Shown here piece after piece: positions 1 to 9,823 of a stretch of 64,000 nucleotides of DNA. A program made the translations under genes and the position numbers. A model generated the notes under the pieces. The model had not been told where the DNA came from. It did not search any database and worked only from the letters and a program-made list of their open reading frames with translations. Numbering within the stretch: the stretch's first letter is position 1; each line of letters starts with the position of its first letter. Origin of the DNA: Mugil cephalus (Eukaryota > Chordata > Actinopteri > Mugiliformes > Mugilidae); NCBI RefSeq assembly GCF_022458985.1, contig NC_061779.1, positions 18,025,001-18,089,000 on the forward strand, read 5' to 3'.

Positions 1-896
1 GCCACTGGCAGACAAACTACTGAGCTCACCACGCTGTGTATCTTAGAATGACAAACAGTCAAACGCTGAGCTCGCAGGAGCCTCATACCTAAGGCCTTAC
101 ACGCAGCTAGTGTCCCTGAACATTAGGCTCATCATTTCTAAGGTATGATGTGATGCTCTATTTAGCGACTATGCGCCGTTGACCGTGTCAGCGACTACAT
201 ATAAACAGTTGCGCTTCAACATGTCAAACTGGGCTGTCAGCTGGAATGTTAAGCCCCTCTGAGAGGACAGGGTTTCTCCTGCGACTGTGTGAAGAGAACT
301 GATGAATTGTAAATAATCACTGAGATGTAAAATGAAAATGTTTATCTGACAAATTCTTATATCCTCCAATAGTGTGCTCACATGTTTGTCCAACTTGCTA
401 GTTGGTCTAGACTATATTTGTAAGCAGCAAACATGTTTCATAAAGGAATTAGGAAGTGGTCCAGATCTGACAAACATTTGACGGGTCTTGGTATAGCGAT
501 GGCTTTGAATGGGAAATTGTATGTGTTTAATGAAGGGGAAGTGATGTTGCAAATTTGGTGAAAAAGTGCAGAGCAAACTGTGGTTAAAGTTAAAGATTAT
601 TGTTGCTAACTCATCTGCTTTATAATTTACTGTTCAGCAGCTGGACTGAGCGACTTTATTTATTTATTTTTTGTATTTTTAGAGATCTGTGGTTTAACCT
701 TGTTGTCATAACTACTAGATGTGATGGACAAAAATACCAGAGTCAGATATATCCTGACAAATATAGTTATTTTTCTTTAAATGCTAGAAAAACTGCCATG
801 TATTTACATTATGTGCTCTAACGGAGGACGTTTGTACTGAGCATGATTTAGAGTTGTATAGGATGATAACACAATGCGAGTGGCTGCAGTTCTCAC
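1..896 (-). other. intron of ccdc136-like gene, running off the left edge
   Basis: This stretch follows the splice donor at 896-895 on the minus strand. I found no further coiled-coil exon here, so the next exon of the ccdc136-like gene should lie beyond position 1. The short open frames have no recognisable similarity and the sequence is AT-rich. Confidence 0.6.
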
Positions 897-1176
897 CTTG
901 TAACTCATGGAAGCTCTCCTGGTGTTTGTTGGACGTCTCCCTGACGTCTTCCAGCTCCAGGAGAAGCTGCAGCACCTGGGCCCTCAGCTCCTCCAGCTCC
1001 TGCTCCTCCGTCAGCGGCTCTTGCTCCTTCCGGTTTTTCTCCTCGCCTTCCCTCTCCTCCTCCTTCAGCTTCTTTTCTTCCCCTTCCTCCTCCTGAGATC
1101 TCTCCTGGTCCATCTCCTCCTTCTCGTTGTCCTCCTCCAGGACGCCTCGCTCCTTGGCCGTTATCTCGTTGTCCAT
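897..1176 (-). CDS. ccdc136: CCDC136-like coiled-coil protein, first coding exon (partial gene)
   Basis: This exon encodes about 93 residues. It opens with MDNEITAKERG, passes through a very acidic and lysine-rich stretch (residues 20-55), and ends in a leucine heptad segment. The segment ELEELRAQVLQLLLELED is what identifies it: vertebrate CCDC136 has nearly the same stretch near its N-terminus. CCDC136 is a large coiled-coil protein with a C-terminal membrane anchor, reported in sperm acrosome formation; nothing here tests that role. The start was chosen because the ATG at 1176 has a good context (ACAATGG) and opens the acidic domain. The donor is AAG|GTGAG at 897/896. A likely acceptor (TTTCCACCAG) lies at 1215, so there should be an untranslated exon at higher coordinates. 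The next exons are off the left edge. Another acidic coiled-coil gene is possible but less likely. Confidence 0.75.
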
Positions 1177-1196
1177 TGTGGGGCTGCACTCGGCTT

Positions 1197-1214
1197 TCAG
1201 ATCGCAGGGGTCAT
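1197..1214 (-). promoter_or_regulatory. short upstream ORF in the ccdc136-like 5' UTR
   Basis: If the acceptor at 1215 is used, the first three bases of the exon are ATG. They open a five-codon frame ending in TGA at 1199-1197, 20 bases upstream of and out of frame with the predicted start codon. It could lower initiation at the main start. This depends on the acceptor call. Confidence 0.4.
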
Positions 1215-1365
1215 CTGGTGGAAACAACCACAGGGATTCTCAGAAAAGAGAATCTGCTGATGAAGGAGAAGCGTGGGTGACAGAAAAAGGGGTTTTCGCA
1301 GGACAGGCCCTTTTCTCATCACCGAAATTCAGCCGTGCTTAAATCGTCCTTTCTTTTTGAATCAA

Positions 1366-1381
1366 CAGCGCCACCTTGTGA
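1366..1381 (-). promoter_or_regulatory. CTCF-like motif
   Basis: The minus strand reads TCACAAGGTGGCGCTG, which fits the CTCF core (CCASYAGRKGGC) at 10 of 12 positions by eye. It lies about 190 bases upstream of the ccdc136-like start codon. Chance matches of this quality are common. Confidence 0.3.
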
Positions 1382-3106
1382 TTGCACTAATTCCTTTGTA
1401 CGCCAACCTCCATTAGACTAATTTAACTAAATTTAAACATACCTGATTAAAACATACAATATCAGCAACAACATTCTCATGTGACTAGAGCGGGGATTGT
1501 GATGTTTTAGTGAATCCATCTGCCGGAGGAAAAAGATCATTATGCCTAATAATGTCAAACTGTGTGTTTTGTTTCCATGATATACAGGTGTTAACTAGAC
1601 AATACAATTCCCTTGATGACATTTTTAAAGCCATCTGATGACATATATGTTTACAGCATGCGCATCGATTCGTTTCTCTGTCTCAGTTTGCCCTGTGGAC
1701 TGTGGAAACGTTCGACCAGTAGGTGGGGTGAGTTAGCCGACACAATGCGGAGAGAGGGAGGAGGGAGTGTGCTGAAGCAATCACTATGACTCACCACTCA
1801 GCAATGCACCTCAAAGTCCATAATAACACAAGCTTACCACTCATAGTAAGAGAGATGTGACACACATCTCCCTCATTTCACTCTGCATCGTATGGCATGG
1901 TTGTATGTGGGTTTCGATACTCGCTTATTTTTAGAAATGTTTTCATGTCGTAAAGCCTGGGCTGGATCGAGAGCTGTTCTTAATGCGGGCCTGTAAAACT
2001 AAACGAGACATTTCATATGATGCACTGACATTATAAGAACTTGGACTCGCTGGAGCTGTGGAGGCAAATGCAGAGCGGGTCAGAAAACTAGAAGGGGTGG
2101 GCACGATTTTCAGAACACCAGAACAGCATGACGGAAAATTCCCATTTGGAGTCCTTTCCCATTAGTCACATGAGACTTTCTGTGAAGCGTGGAAGGCCAA
2201 AGCTTAATGGAGAATATGTTCACAGCGCTGGTTTGTTCTCAGCAGCAATTTAAAAGGGAACAAAAAGAGCACTTGTACTCGCAACTTCAGTCTCATAACT
2301 AGAAACTCTGTTTATATCACACACTGACCAGATATAATTCCACTTTCATGTCTCAATAACATGCCCTCCCCCGGTCAAGTCCATCTCAGCAATAAACGAG
2401 TACGTTGCATTACGCATTCATGTTCGAGTGGCCTCCGAGTGCTTCAGAAATTGCTGTTTGTACTCAAACCTGCGTGGGGATTAGAAAGGGAAATGGTGGG
2501 GCGATGGGGATGGAAAGACACGAGGAAGAAAAATGGTGCAGCAGGGGACGGAATAAAGCATTAACTAAAGATCTATCTAATTAAGAATGATGCTCACCAG
2601 TGTAATCTTGGCTCTGGGGATGTTTCCATTTCTTGTGGTAATTATTTCGCTGCATGGTTTTCCCCTCACTACGTTACTACACTAAGCTATTTCCATCACA
2701 TCCAAGCACGTGAAACGTACACTGTATTTTCTGTGACAGCTTTACTCCTTCCTGTCTCATAATAATGTTAATCTACAAAATGCAGCAGCTGAGAGGCATG
2801 TGAGAGGTTTCATGAGCACTAGGCTTTTTTTTTGTCATTAAACTTTGATGCTGGTGTAATGAGTTAGTCATAAAGCGCTGGAGCACTGTAGCAGGGGGGG
2901 TGAACCGGAGCTGCTTGTATAGCCAGCGGCATCTAAAGGCCATCAAGAGACAAAAGACTCCCCACTGAATATCACTCACGTCTAAATCCTTTAGGATGTA
3001 TGAATGTGGAATTCAGGCTGTAGTTGCTGAATAGAAAGAGCAGATGCAGTGAGCTTAGTCTTTAAAACAGTAACCTTATTATGCTTCCTAATTATGGTAC
3101 ATAATA

Positions 3107-3139
3107 CCCCCTCCCCTCCCCACCCACCCCATCCCACCC
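3107..3139 (-). other. guanine-run tract, G-quadruplex candidate
   Basis: The plus strand is a run of C3-C5 blocks separated by single A or T bases. On the minus strand this gives at least six G-runs of three to five with one-base or two-base loops, which satisfies the usual four-run quadruplex rule. It lies in the gene-free spacer about 1.9 kb upstream of the ccdc136-like coding exon. Confidence 0.55.
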
Positions 3140-6100
3140 AACATAGAACCACCCAGACTACCTTTCCTGTTTTCCTTCCGTGCCTCTCAATCATTTCAAT
3201 CCTTAAAGGAGCTTCATCATGTCACCTTGTGAGTGAAAGTCAAACGCACTGTGCGTCAGAATCGGCCGCAGCGACACCTGCGATCACTCCGCAGCACCCT
3301 TGGCCCAGTGCTGCCGTTCAGTCATGCTGGGATCGCATTAGGCACGGACGCTGCGCGCATACAGGAGCAGGCACGGACAGCAGTGTCCTCTCAGGAGCAA
3401 AGTTACAGCTCCCGGGGAGGGAATGGCTTTATCTTCGCACAACACATTCCTTCATAATCGCGTTGCAGCAAAACACACCGAGTGTGTCAGTGCAAACACT
3501 GTGCCACTTTAGAAAAGAGACAACAAGCCAAGTCTCTTTGTCAGCATCTCAGAATTACTGTCTGAGATTTAATTTAAACATTAACGTGCCAACAACGCCC
3601 CTTTGTTTCACGACGGAGTTGGAGCGACGAAGTGAGGAGTGTAATGAAATTTGCACTTTGCAAAATTGAGAGGCAAGGCAGTGAGAGGATTTCAGCAAAA
3701 AAATAAATAAAAAATAAAAAAAAGGAGGCATGCAGGGAGAGGGATGGATGTGGGATGGAGAGCTGTTCATAGAGGAAAGCTTGTCTCTCTGAATTAATCA
3801 GTGTGACTCTGCAGGTAGAGTTACAGTTTATTAAATATGCGGCAAAAACTGAAACTCAGTCTTACAGACCAACAGAGCAGAAATATAACAAAATATAACA
3901 GATATGCCTGCAATAAGGAGCTGCAGCTTTACCTTAAATCCATCTTAAATCAATTTTACAGTCTACGACTCCATTGTTCATTATGCCTTATTTGAATTGT
4001 TCGTGTTCCGTGTAGCAGCCGAGTCTGTTATTTTCCTGTGACTGAAAGTTAGAAGTCTAATTTTACTTTGCAGAGGGAAACATCTGGAGACAAATCAGTG
4101 GTGAAATGAAATGACAGCTCAGTGAAAACAAGAGGCTATCTACAGGTGTGCTATGAAACGATTCGGTAGATAGGTGCAGGTGGTTGGTGTATGTACAGCT
4201 GCGTGAATGTTTTTAAGTTTGTGTATGAAAACATGGCTTTTTTACTTGTACCTGTGTGCACATATGTCCTATATGTGCAGACCAGTGCATCAAGACATGC
4301 ACCTGCTGAACCGAGTACTATATATATATATGTATATATATATGATCATAGACGTCTGCCGAGTTTTAACTGCACGTGTTCAGTTTGTGTATGTATGTCA
4401 TGAATCTCTGTGTAGGAGGCCATGCATAATGCACGCCACCCCCTCCTACCCCAGCTTTGAAGCCAGCCCCGCTCTGATGTTGTAGCTTTTTCCCTGCACT
4501 GGCACACTTCCTCAGCAACACATTATGAAGAGCAGGGGTGGGTGAGCCAGAAAGAAAAAAAAAGAAAAAACAAACATGGACGGGTGAAGAGAGACAAAAG
4601 AGCAAAGGAGGAGAAGACAACAAGTGAGATTAAAGAAAGAAGAAACAGTTATGATATGACCCGAGGACACTCGTGTTCCTCTCTTCTTCGTGAAACTAAC
4701 AGGAATCAGGTGCAACCACACACAAGAGTCATCTCCATGGTGACCTCAGCTCACCAACAACCCAGAGCTTCTTCATGTGGAAAGTCACCATGGTAATAAA
4801 GCTGTGTTTCGTCCAAGGGTTTGCTAACCCCAGAAACCTTCTGTCTGCCATTTGCTTCTCCCCACAGAGAAGCCAGAATGATCTTATCAGGTGCACCTTC
4901 ACGAAGCCCACACCGTGAGGTCCCGTTATGCCAGATTTGGTGTTTCCGGACTGGGTGAGACTCAAAGAGCTCGAGGTGAGCAGCAAGCTACAAGGGTTGA
5001 GGTCTCAAGAGGTTAATGTGAGTTTATCTCTCTTTGTACTTGGAGCCTAAAAACTCCAGGGAGAGAGGGAGGAACAACAGCAGTAAGAGAAGACAAGAAA
5101 AGAAATGGGAACCGGAAGAAGACGAAGTGTTGATCTGACTTAATCAGCTGCTTTGTTATTTAAATGGAAAATCCATGTTTGCGCTTTCAAATGGAAATAA
5201 GAGAAAGTGGGTCAATGTAAAAGAAAAGCATTGCAGAGTGTGCTATAAGTTGGCCTCATTAGATGAGCATGCACAAAAACCGTGTCAGTGCGTACATACT
5301 GCAGGTGATTTATTCAGGGATTGTGATTTTCATAGGAGTGTGTGTGTTTATGAGTGAGCTTTTCCACTACAAGATATGAAAAGTGACAGAGAACAAAGTG
5401 TGAAATCAAGTGATGCAGTAATAATCCATCTGCTCACAAATCGGCACCACCCACCTGAAATCAATCTCTCTGGAAGGTTTTATCTCACTTAAATCACAGG
5501 GGGAAGAGGGGATGCCACAGCTCACCGTGTAGCTGCCAAATCCACAAAGGATAAAGACCCACGGGGTGAGAGAGGGTGCGCTAATGACACGGTGACATTG
5601 CCAAACATTTTCTGAACGGGGGGAAGGAAAGTTAAGTCCACAAAAAAAAGGCTGCAGGAAGGAGTGTGCGTGAGTTCATGAACCTTTTCTATTCACTTGA
5701 AAGTTACAAGAAACTTTCCATTATGTAACCCGGAGAGAATTAAAAAACATATGGCACACTCCGTTTTGTCAAAGAGTGCCTTGAAAGCCTTGTTTCAAAG
5801 TGAAGCACTTAAGTCTGAGGGGGGAAAATCGGGCGGTGTGGGGAGACGTGTCAGCCTGTGCGGGGCTCAGGAAGAAGGATCTGGGAACCCCGAGGGCAGA
5901 AAAATATGCGAGACTGGTTTGTTGTTTTTCTCAGGGGTCTTAGCAGCTCCCGCGTCGACAAAGTTTGTCTAGGGCAGCAACTTTGCCGTTTATTAGTTCC
6001 AGAGAGCTGAGAGGAATCCTGTTTGTGTACCTTTGGGGTGCACCAGTGCAGATGTGAATTTCACAGGACGAGGGCACAGCACTGGAGAGGAGTGAAGGGG

Positions 6101-6492
6101 AAGGAGGAGAGGACAGGAGAGGAACGCTGTGTGGGCTGATGCTCTGGCAGGTGCAAAGGTTTTGTGAGTCTGTGCGTGTGTGTTGGAGGGTGTGTGGGCG
6201 CTGAAGAGAGCAGAGGATTGCAACTGAGAGAGGGGGAAGAGATAGTGAGTGGGAAAGCAGAGAGTCAGACTCGTGAAAGTGGGAGGAATAGTATGGTGGC
6301 AAATGGCTGTATGATATACAGACAGCTTGCAAATGTCAAAGGTGCCTCTGATGATGTTGTATTGATCAGTGGGAGTGAGTGTTTGTGTAAGTGCATCTGT
6401 ATTCCCTGATGGTGCAGCGTAGAACGCATCCCCCAGCGGACTCCCAGACAGATGTCTAGCAAGAGCTGACCTCTGCAAGGGGAGAATGAATG

Positions 6493-6639
6493 CACTTTAA
6501 TCCATTTAAAGTCAAATAATTCAAAAAGATACGAATTAATACTGGCTGCCGCTGTGTGCCCAGCAGGGTCACCAAGACTGATGTCTACCTAAAAATGGCC
6601 TCAGTCCAGTCAGAATAAATACACTTTAATCCGTTTAAA
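6493..6639 (+). repeat. direct repeat of an 18-base motif, 129 bases apart
   Basis: The segment at 6493-6510 reads CACTTTAATCCATTTAAA. It recurs at 6622-6639 with one change (A to G at position 12). Both copies contain TAATCC, the core bound by bicoid/Otx/Pitx-class homeodomains, next to a TTTAAA palindrome. The sequence between the copies is not repeated. Confidence 0.6.
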
Positions 6640-7419
6640 CCCCAAAACGCGCGTGACTCGAAATGATTGAGCGAGGTTGCACTAGCTCCCGCTAAATCCA
6701 TTTCCAGTTTGCTGTATGTCCATTTTCATTATGGTGACTCAGTCAGGAATAACTCTACTTTTATCTGGACACTTGCCATGATTGGATGCTGAAGGTCTGG
6801 CTTTAAAAGCATGCCTCGGGCTGTAATGAAAGGAAAGTTGCCCCTGGAGCTAAGATAATAGGAACAAGCTTGTTGATTTCTCCCGACAAGGCATTCACGT
6901 TAAGATGGTCAACATGCAGATTTGTACATAATACTGCTGAGTAATAAAGTAAGCTGCTCTCAAAACTAGTGGCTCAACAAGTCAACTTTTGAGTGCACGC
7001 TTTAAGAAGTGGCGCGCCAAGTAAACATCATTGAGAGTTCGTTTTTAGGTCATTCACTCAAAGGAAACGGAAGTCAGATTCAACCTGGCCGAGGGGTCAG
7101 AGGGCCGTTGACCTGTGTTTCTCTCTGAGCCCCTCCACACCAATAAACATCCTCCGAGCAGTGTCCCACACAGAGCTGCGCTGTCTGCACGCCCATTCCA
7201 AACATGCACAAAACACATGTCTTCCTTGTCAGGACACACAGACAGAAAAAAAAAACAAACAAAAACACATTCCACAGATTGTTCCCATGCACAAAAATGA
7301 CAGATTGTTCTGATGCACAGAAATGACAAGATACAATGTGCCCAATGTCACACAACGTAGATTTGTATGAAGTCACCAAGCAAGTTTAACTGCAGCTGTT
7401 CAAGACAAGCACTGTATGC

Positions 7420-7441
7420 AAAAAAAAAAAAAAAAAAAAAA
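7420..7441 (+). repeat. poly-A tract (22)
   Basis: Uninterrupted run of 22 adenines in gene-free sequence. It could be the tail of an old retroposed element, but I see no recognisable body upstream. Confidence 0.9.
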
Positions 7442-8078
7442 GCTGCACTAAAATAATACAACATGCCTTGCATGACTCCACATTGCATTAATTGTAACTA
7501 GCTGGTGACAAGGCCTGTATTGTTCCCTGCCTCTGGCTTTCAGCCATTCATTACCTGGCGGCGTGTAGCATCCATCAAATGTCCACAGATGCCATATCTG
7601 ACAGTGATGCCCACTCGTCAGTCAGTCCGTCAGCTCGACTACAGCTCCTAATAAAGACAGCTTTCCACGATAATCTCCCCACCTGACCACCTCTCCCCGC
7701 TTCCACCGCCTCTTCGCATCAACACCTAACACCTCGCTCTAGGAGTAAACAATCTATCTTGGCGGAGATAAAAAAAAAAAAAAACAGAGCACTCTACCCT
7801 CATTTCCTGCACGATCGCATGTGATCTGTGGCGCAGGGCTACAGCCACACGGCGCGGAGACGCACATAAACACGAGCTGGCAGACAGACCGACAGAAAGA
7901 GAAGAGAGAGAGAGACAGACAAAACAGCCGCACAGACCTGTAGAGTCCAGAGCCTCCTCTATGAGTGGAGGTAAACGCAGTCCATCCATAGCCCCCTGTA
8001 GCTGCCGCGAAGAGGGAGAGACGGAGAAAGAGAGTGGGCGAGAGAGGGTCAGAGGCTCCGCACGCCCACCTCAGCTGC

Positions 8079-8080
<2 letters not shown>

Positions 8081-8112
<32 letters not shown>
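8081..8112 (+). repeat. (GA)16 microsatellite
   Basis: Sixteen uninterrupted GA units inside a wider purine-rich stretch (about 7890-8130). A (CA)9 repeat follows at 8179-8197. Confidence 0.95.
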
Positions 8113-8113
<1 letters not shown>

Positions 8114-8178
8114 GAAGGCACGGAAAGTACTGAGCTCAGTGTCAAGTACTCGCGCACATGCGGGCTTCGATGCATAAA

Positions 8179-8197
8179 CACACACACACACACACAC
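8179..8197 (+). repeat. (CA)n microsatellite
   Basis: About nine CA units, followed by CGCA. Confidence 0.9.
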
Positions 8198-8877
8198 GCA
8201 GAAACAGGCTGTACCTCTGGAGAGTTAGGGAGGATCCGGGGAGCTGAAGGCTGAGCTCTGGAGCGTGGGAGAGATGCCGAGAGGGAAGAGGGGAGGAGCA
8301 GAGTGGAGGAAGGAAAGATGCTGTTTTCCAGACGGCTCCGTCTCCCTACCCACATCTCTCTCTCTCTCATGCACACACACATACACACACTGTGTACTAT
8401 TTTGTCCCCCCTCACTCAACTTCATCCCTCTTGTTATGGTTTCCTCTTTGCCATTGTTATGGATGCACCACACAAATAAAACTGGACACACATACTACAC
8501 ACAGAGACACTCACACGCCAACGACGAAGGAGACTGAGACATTTCCTTACAAATCAAATATCACAAGTATCTTTTTTGTTGTTGTTTCCCTCTGGGTATT
8601 ATAGTAGACCCAACCACTGTTCGACCCAGCAGCCTCAAAGAGTTGGCAGAGCACGGTGATGGAGGCGCATTAACTTAACAAATGTGCTAAATCTATCAGT
8701 GTTTTGCCACGTAAACACCAAACTGGCTTGTCAAGTTGTTAAAAAAGCATCACAGGGGAAACAAGCATACAGCCTGATGAGTGCAGAGAGCTAAAAACAC
8801 AGCTCAGAGATTTCAGAAAATCACAGGACCAGGACATGTGCAGCAAAGTACTTTGTTGCCTCAGACAGCCTTCAACA

Positions 8878-8909
8878 TGTGTGTGTGTGTGTGTGTGCTG
8901 AAGCTCTTT

Positions 8910-8946
<37 letters not shown>
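8878..8946 (+). repeat. paired (TG)10 and (CA)17 microsatellites
   Basis: Ten TG units at 8878-8897 are followed after 14 bases by about 17 CA units at 8912-8946. The two runs are complementary, so one strand can fold into a long hairpin with a 14-base loop, and each run is also Z-DNA-prone. Confidence 0.9.
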
Positions 8947-8949
<3 letters not shown>

Positions 8950-9797
8950 CCTCCTCACTCACATCTGCACATTTGGATTTGGTCCCCGAGCCAAATGAAT
9001 TTACCTATAATGAGATCCAGGCAGGCCGCTGCAGTGGAGGCTGACAGCTAACATTGCAGATTACTGATCATTTCCCCTCCATTGTTCATTTCCTCCCCTC
9101 CCCTCACTGACTCTCAGTGTTTACTGCTAATGAAGAGCGGCTCTCTTTGCTATAAACAGCATCTGAACCACGCCACCGCTGTCTCCATTTTCATCAATAC
9201 CCTCACCGCATGTGCGTATGTCTCTCACCTCTGTCCCTCCTTCGGCAGCATCACATCTTGCAACTTCTGTGTGGCACCTCAGGAGCCAGAAATGTGAGGT
9301 GTGCCACGGACGTCTGAAAATATGTCAGCTGGGTGAGAGGGAGGAAAGGAGGGCCTGGCTTAACTTCTCGCTGGCCCAGTAGGAGGATATTCCTATCACA
9401 GCACAGCAGGAAGTGCTTTGCAGACATACTTATACACACACACACATACACACATACATAACGTCACACATGTACTCATGTGCAACCCGGCGACATCTGA
9501 AAGCGGAAGAGAGAAGCAGAAGTGGATGTACGGAAATAGAATCAAGAAGTCTGCGTCTGGGTCTCAGCGTGTGCTTGTTCCTGTGTACCTGTGCCGAACA
9601 GTACGCGACCTCACAGGGACAGACAACAAGAGACAAGGGATTAAAAAAAAAAAATTTAAAAAGATGTCTGCTTGTAAGCACTTCCTTCACTTGCACGAGG
9701 CTCCGCGCAGCTTTCCTCGGGCAGCTATAATCCACAGACAAACAGTAATCTTATCACTCGAAGTTATTCTCCAGTCTTCTTAACACATGCAGTAACG

Positions 9798-9823
9798 GCA
9801 CACACACACGCGCGCGCACATAC
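9798..9823 (+). repeat. alternating purine-pyrimidine tract
   Basis: An unbroken purine-pyrimidine alternation of about 26 bases: CA units, then CGCGCGCG, then CACATAC. The CG core flanked by CA is the classic Z-DNA-forming type. Confidence 0.85.

Larger units (their letters stand above)
1215..8000. other. gene-free spacer, left part
   Basis: No exon of a recognisable protein was found on either strand. The open frames are short, start at non-ATG codons or sit in low-complexity sequence. The stretch should contain the untranslated first exon and promoter of the ccdc136-like gene (minus strand), which I could not place. It holds a C-rich tract near 3.1 kb, a TA tract near 4.32-4.34 kb, a duplicated 18-base motif at 6.5/6.6 kb and a 22-base poly-A at 7.42 kb, listed separately. 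Confidence 0.6.

Noticed and set aside
3049-3669. 206-residue open frame on the plus strand with a hydrophobic start
   Set aside because: It begins at GTG, crosses a C-rich tract that yields a proline/histidine stretch, and has no recognisable domain. Chance open frame.
8081-8946. Regularly spaced repeats that could suggest a CRISPR array
   Set aside because: They are plain GA, CA and TG microsatellites without unique spacers, in a vertebrate genome.
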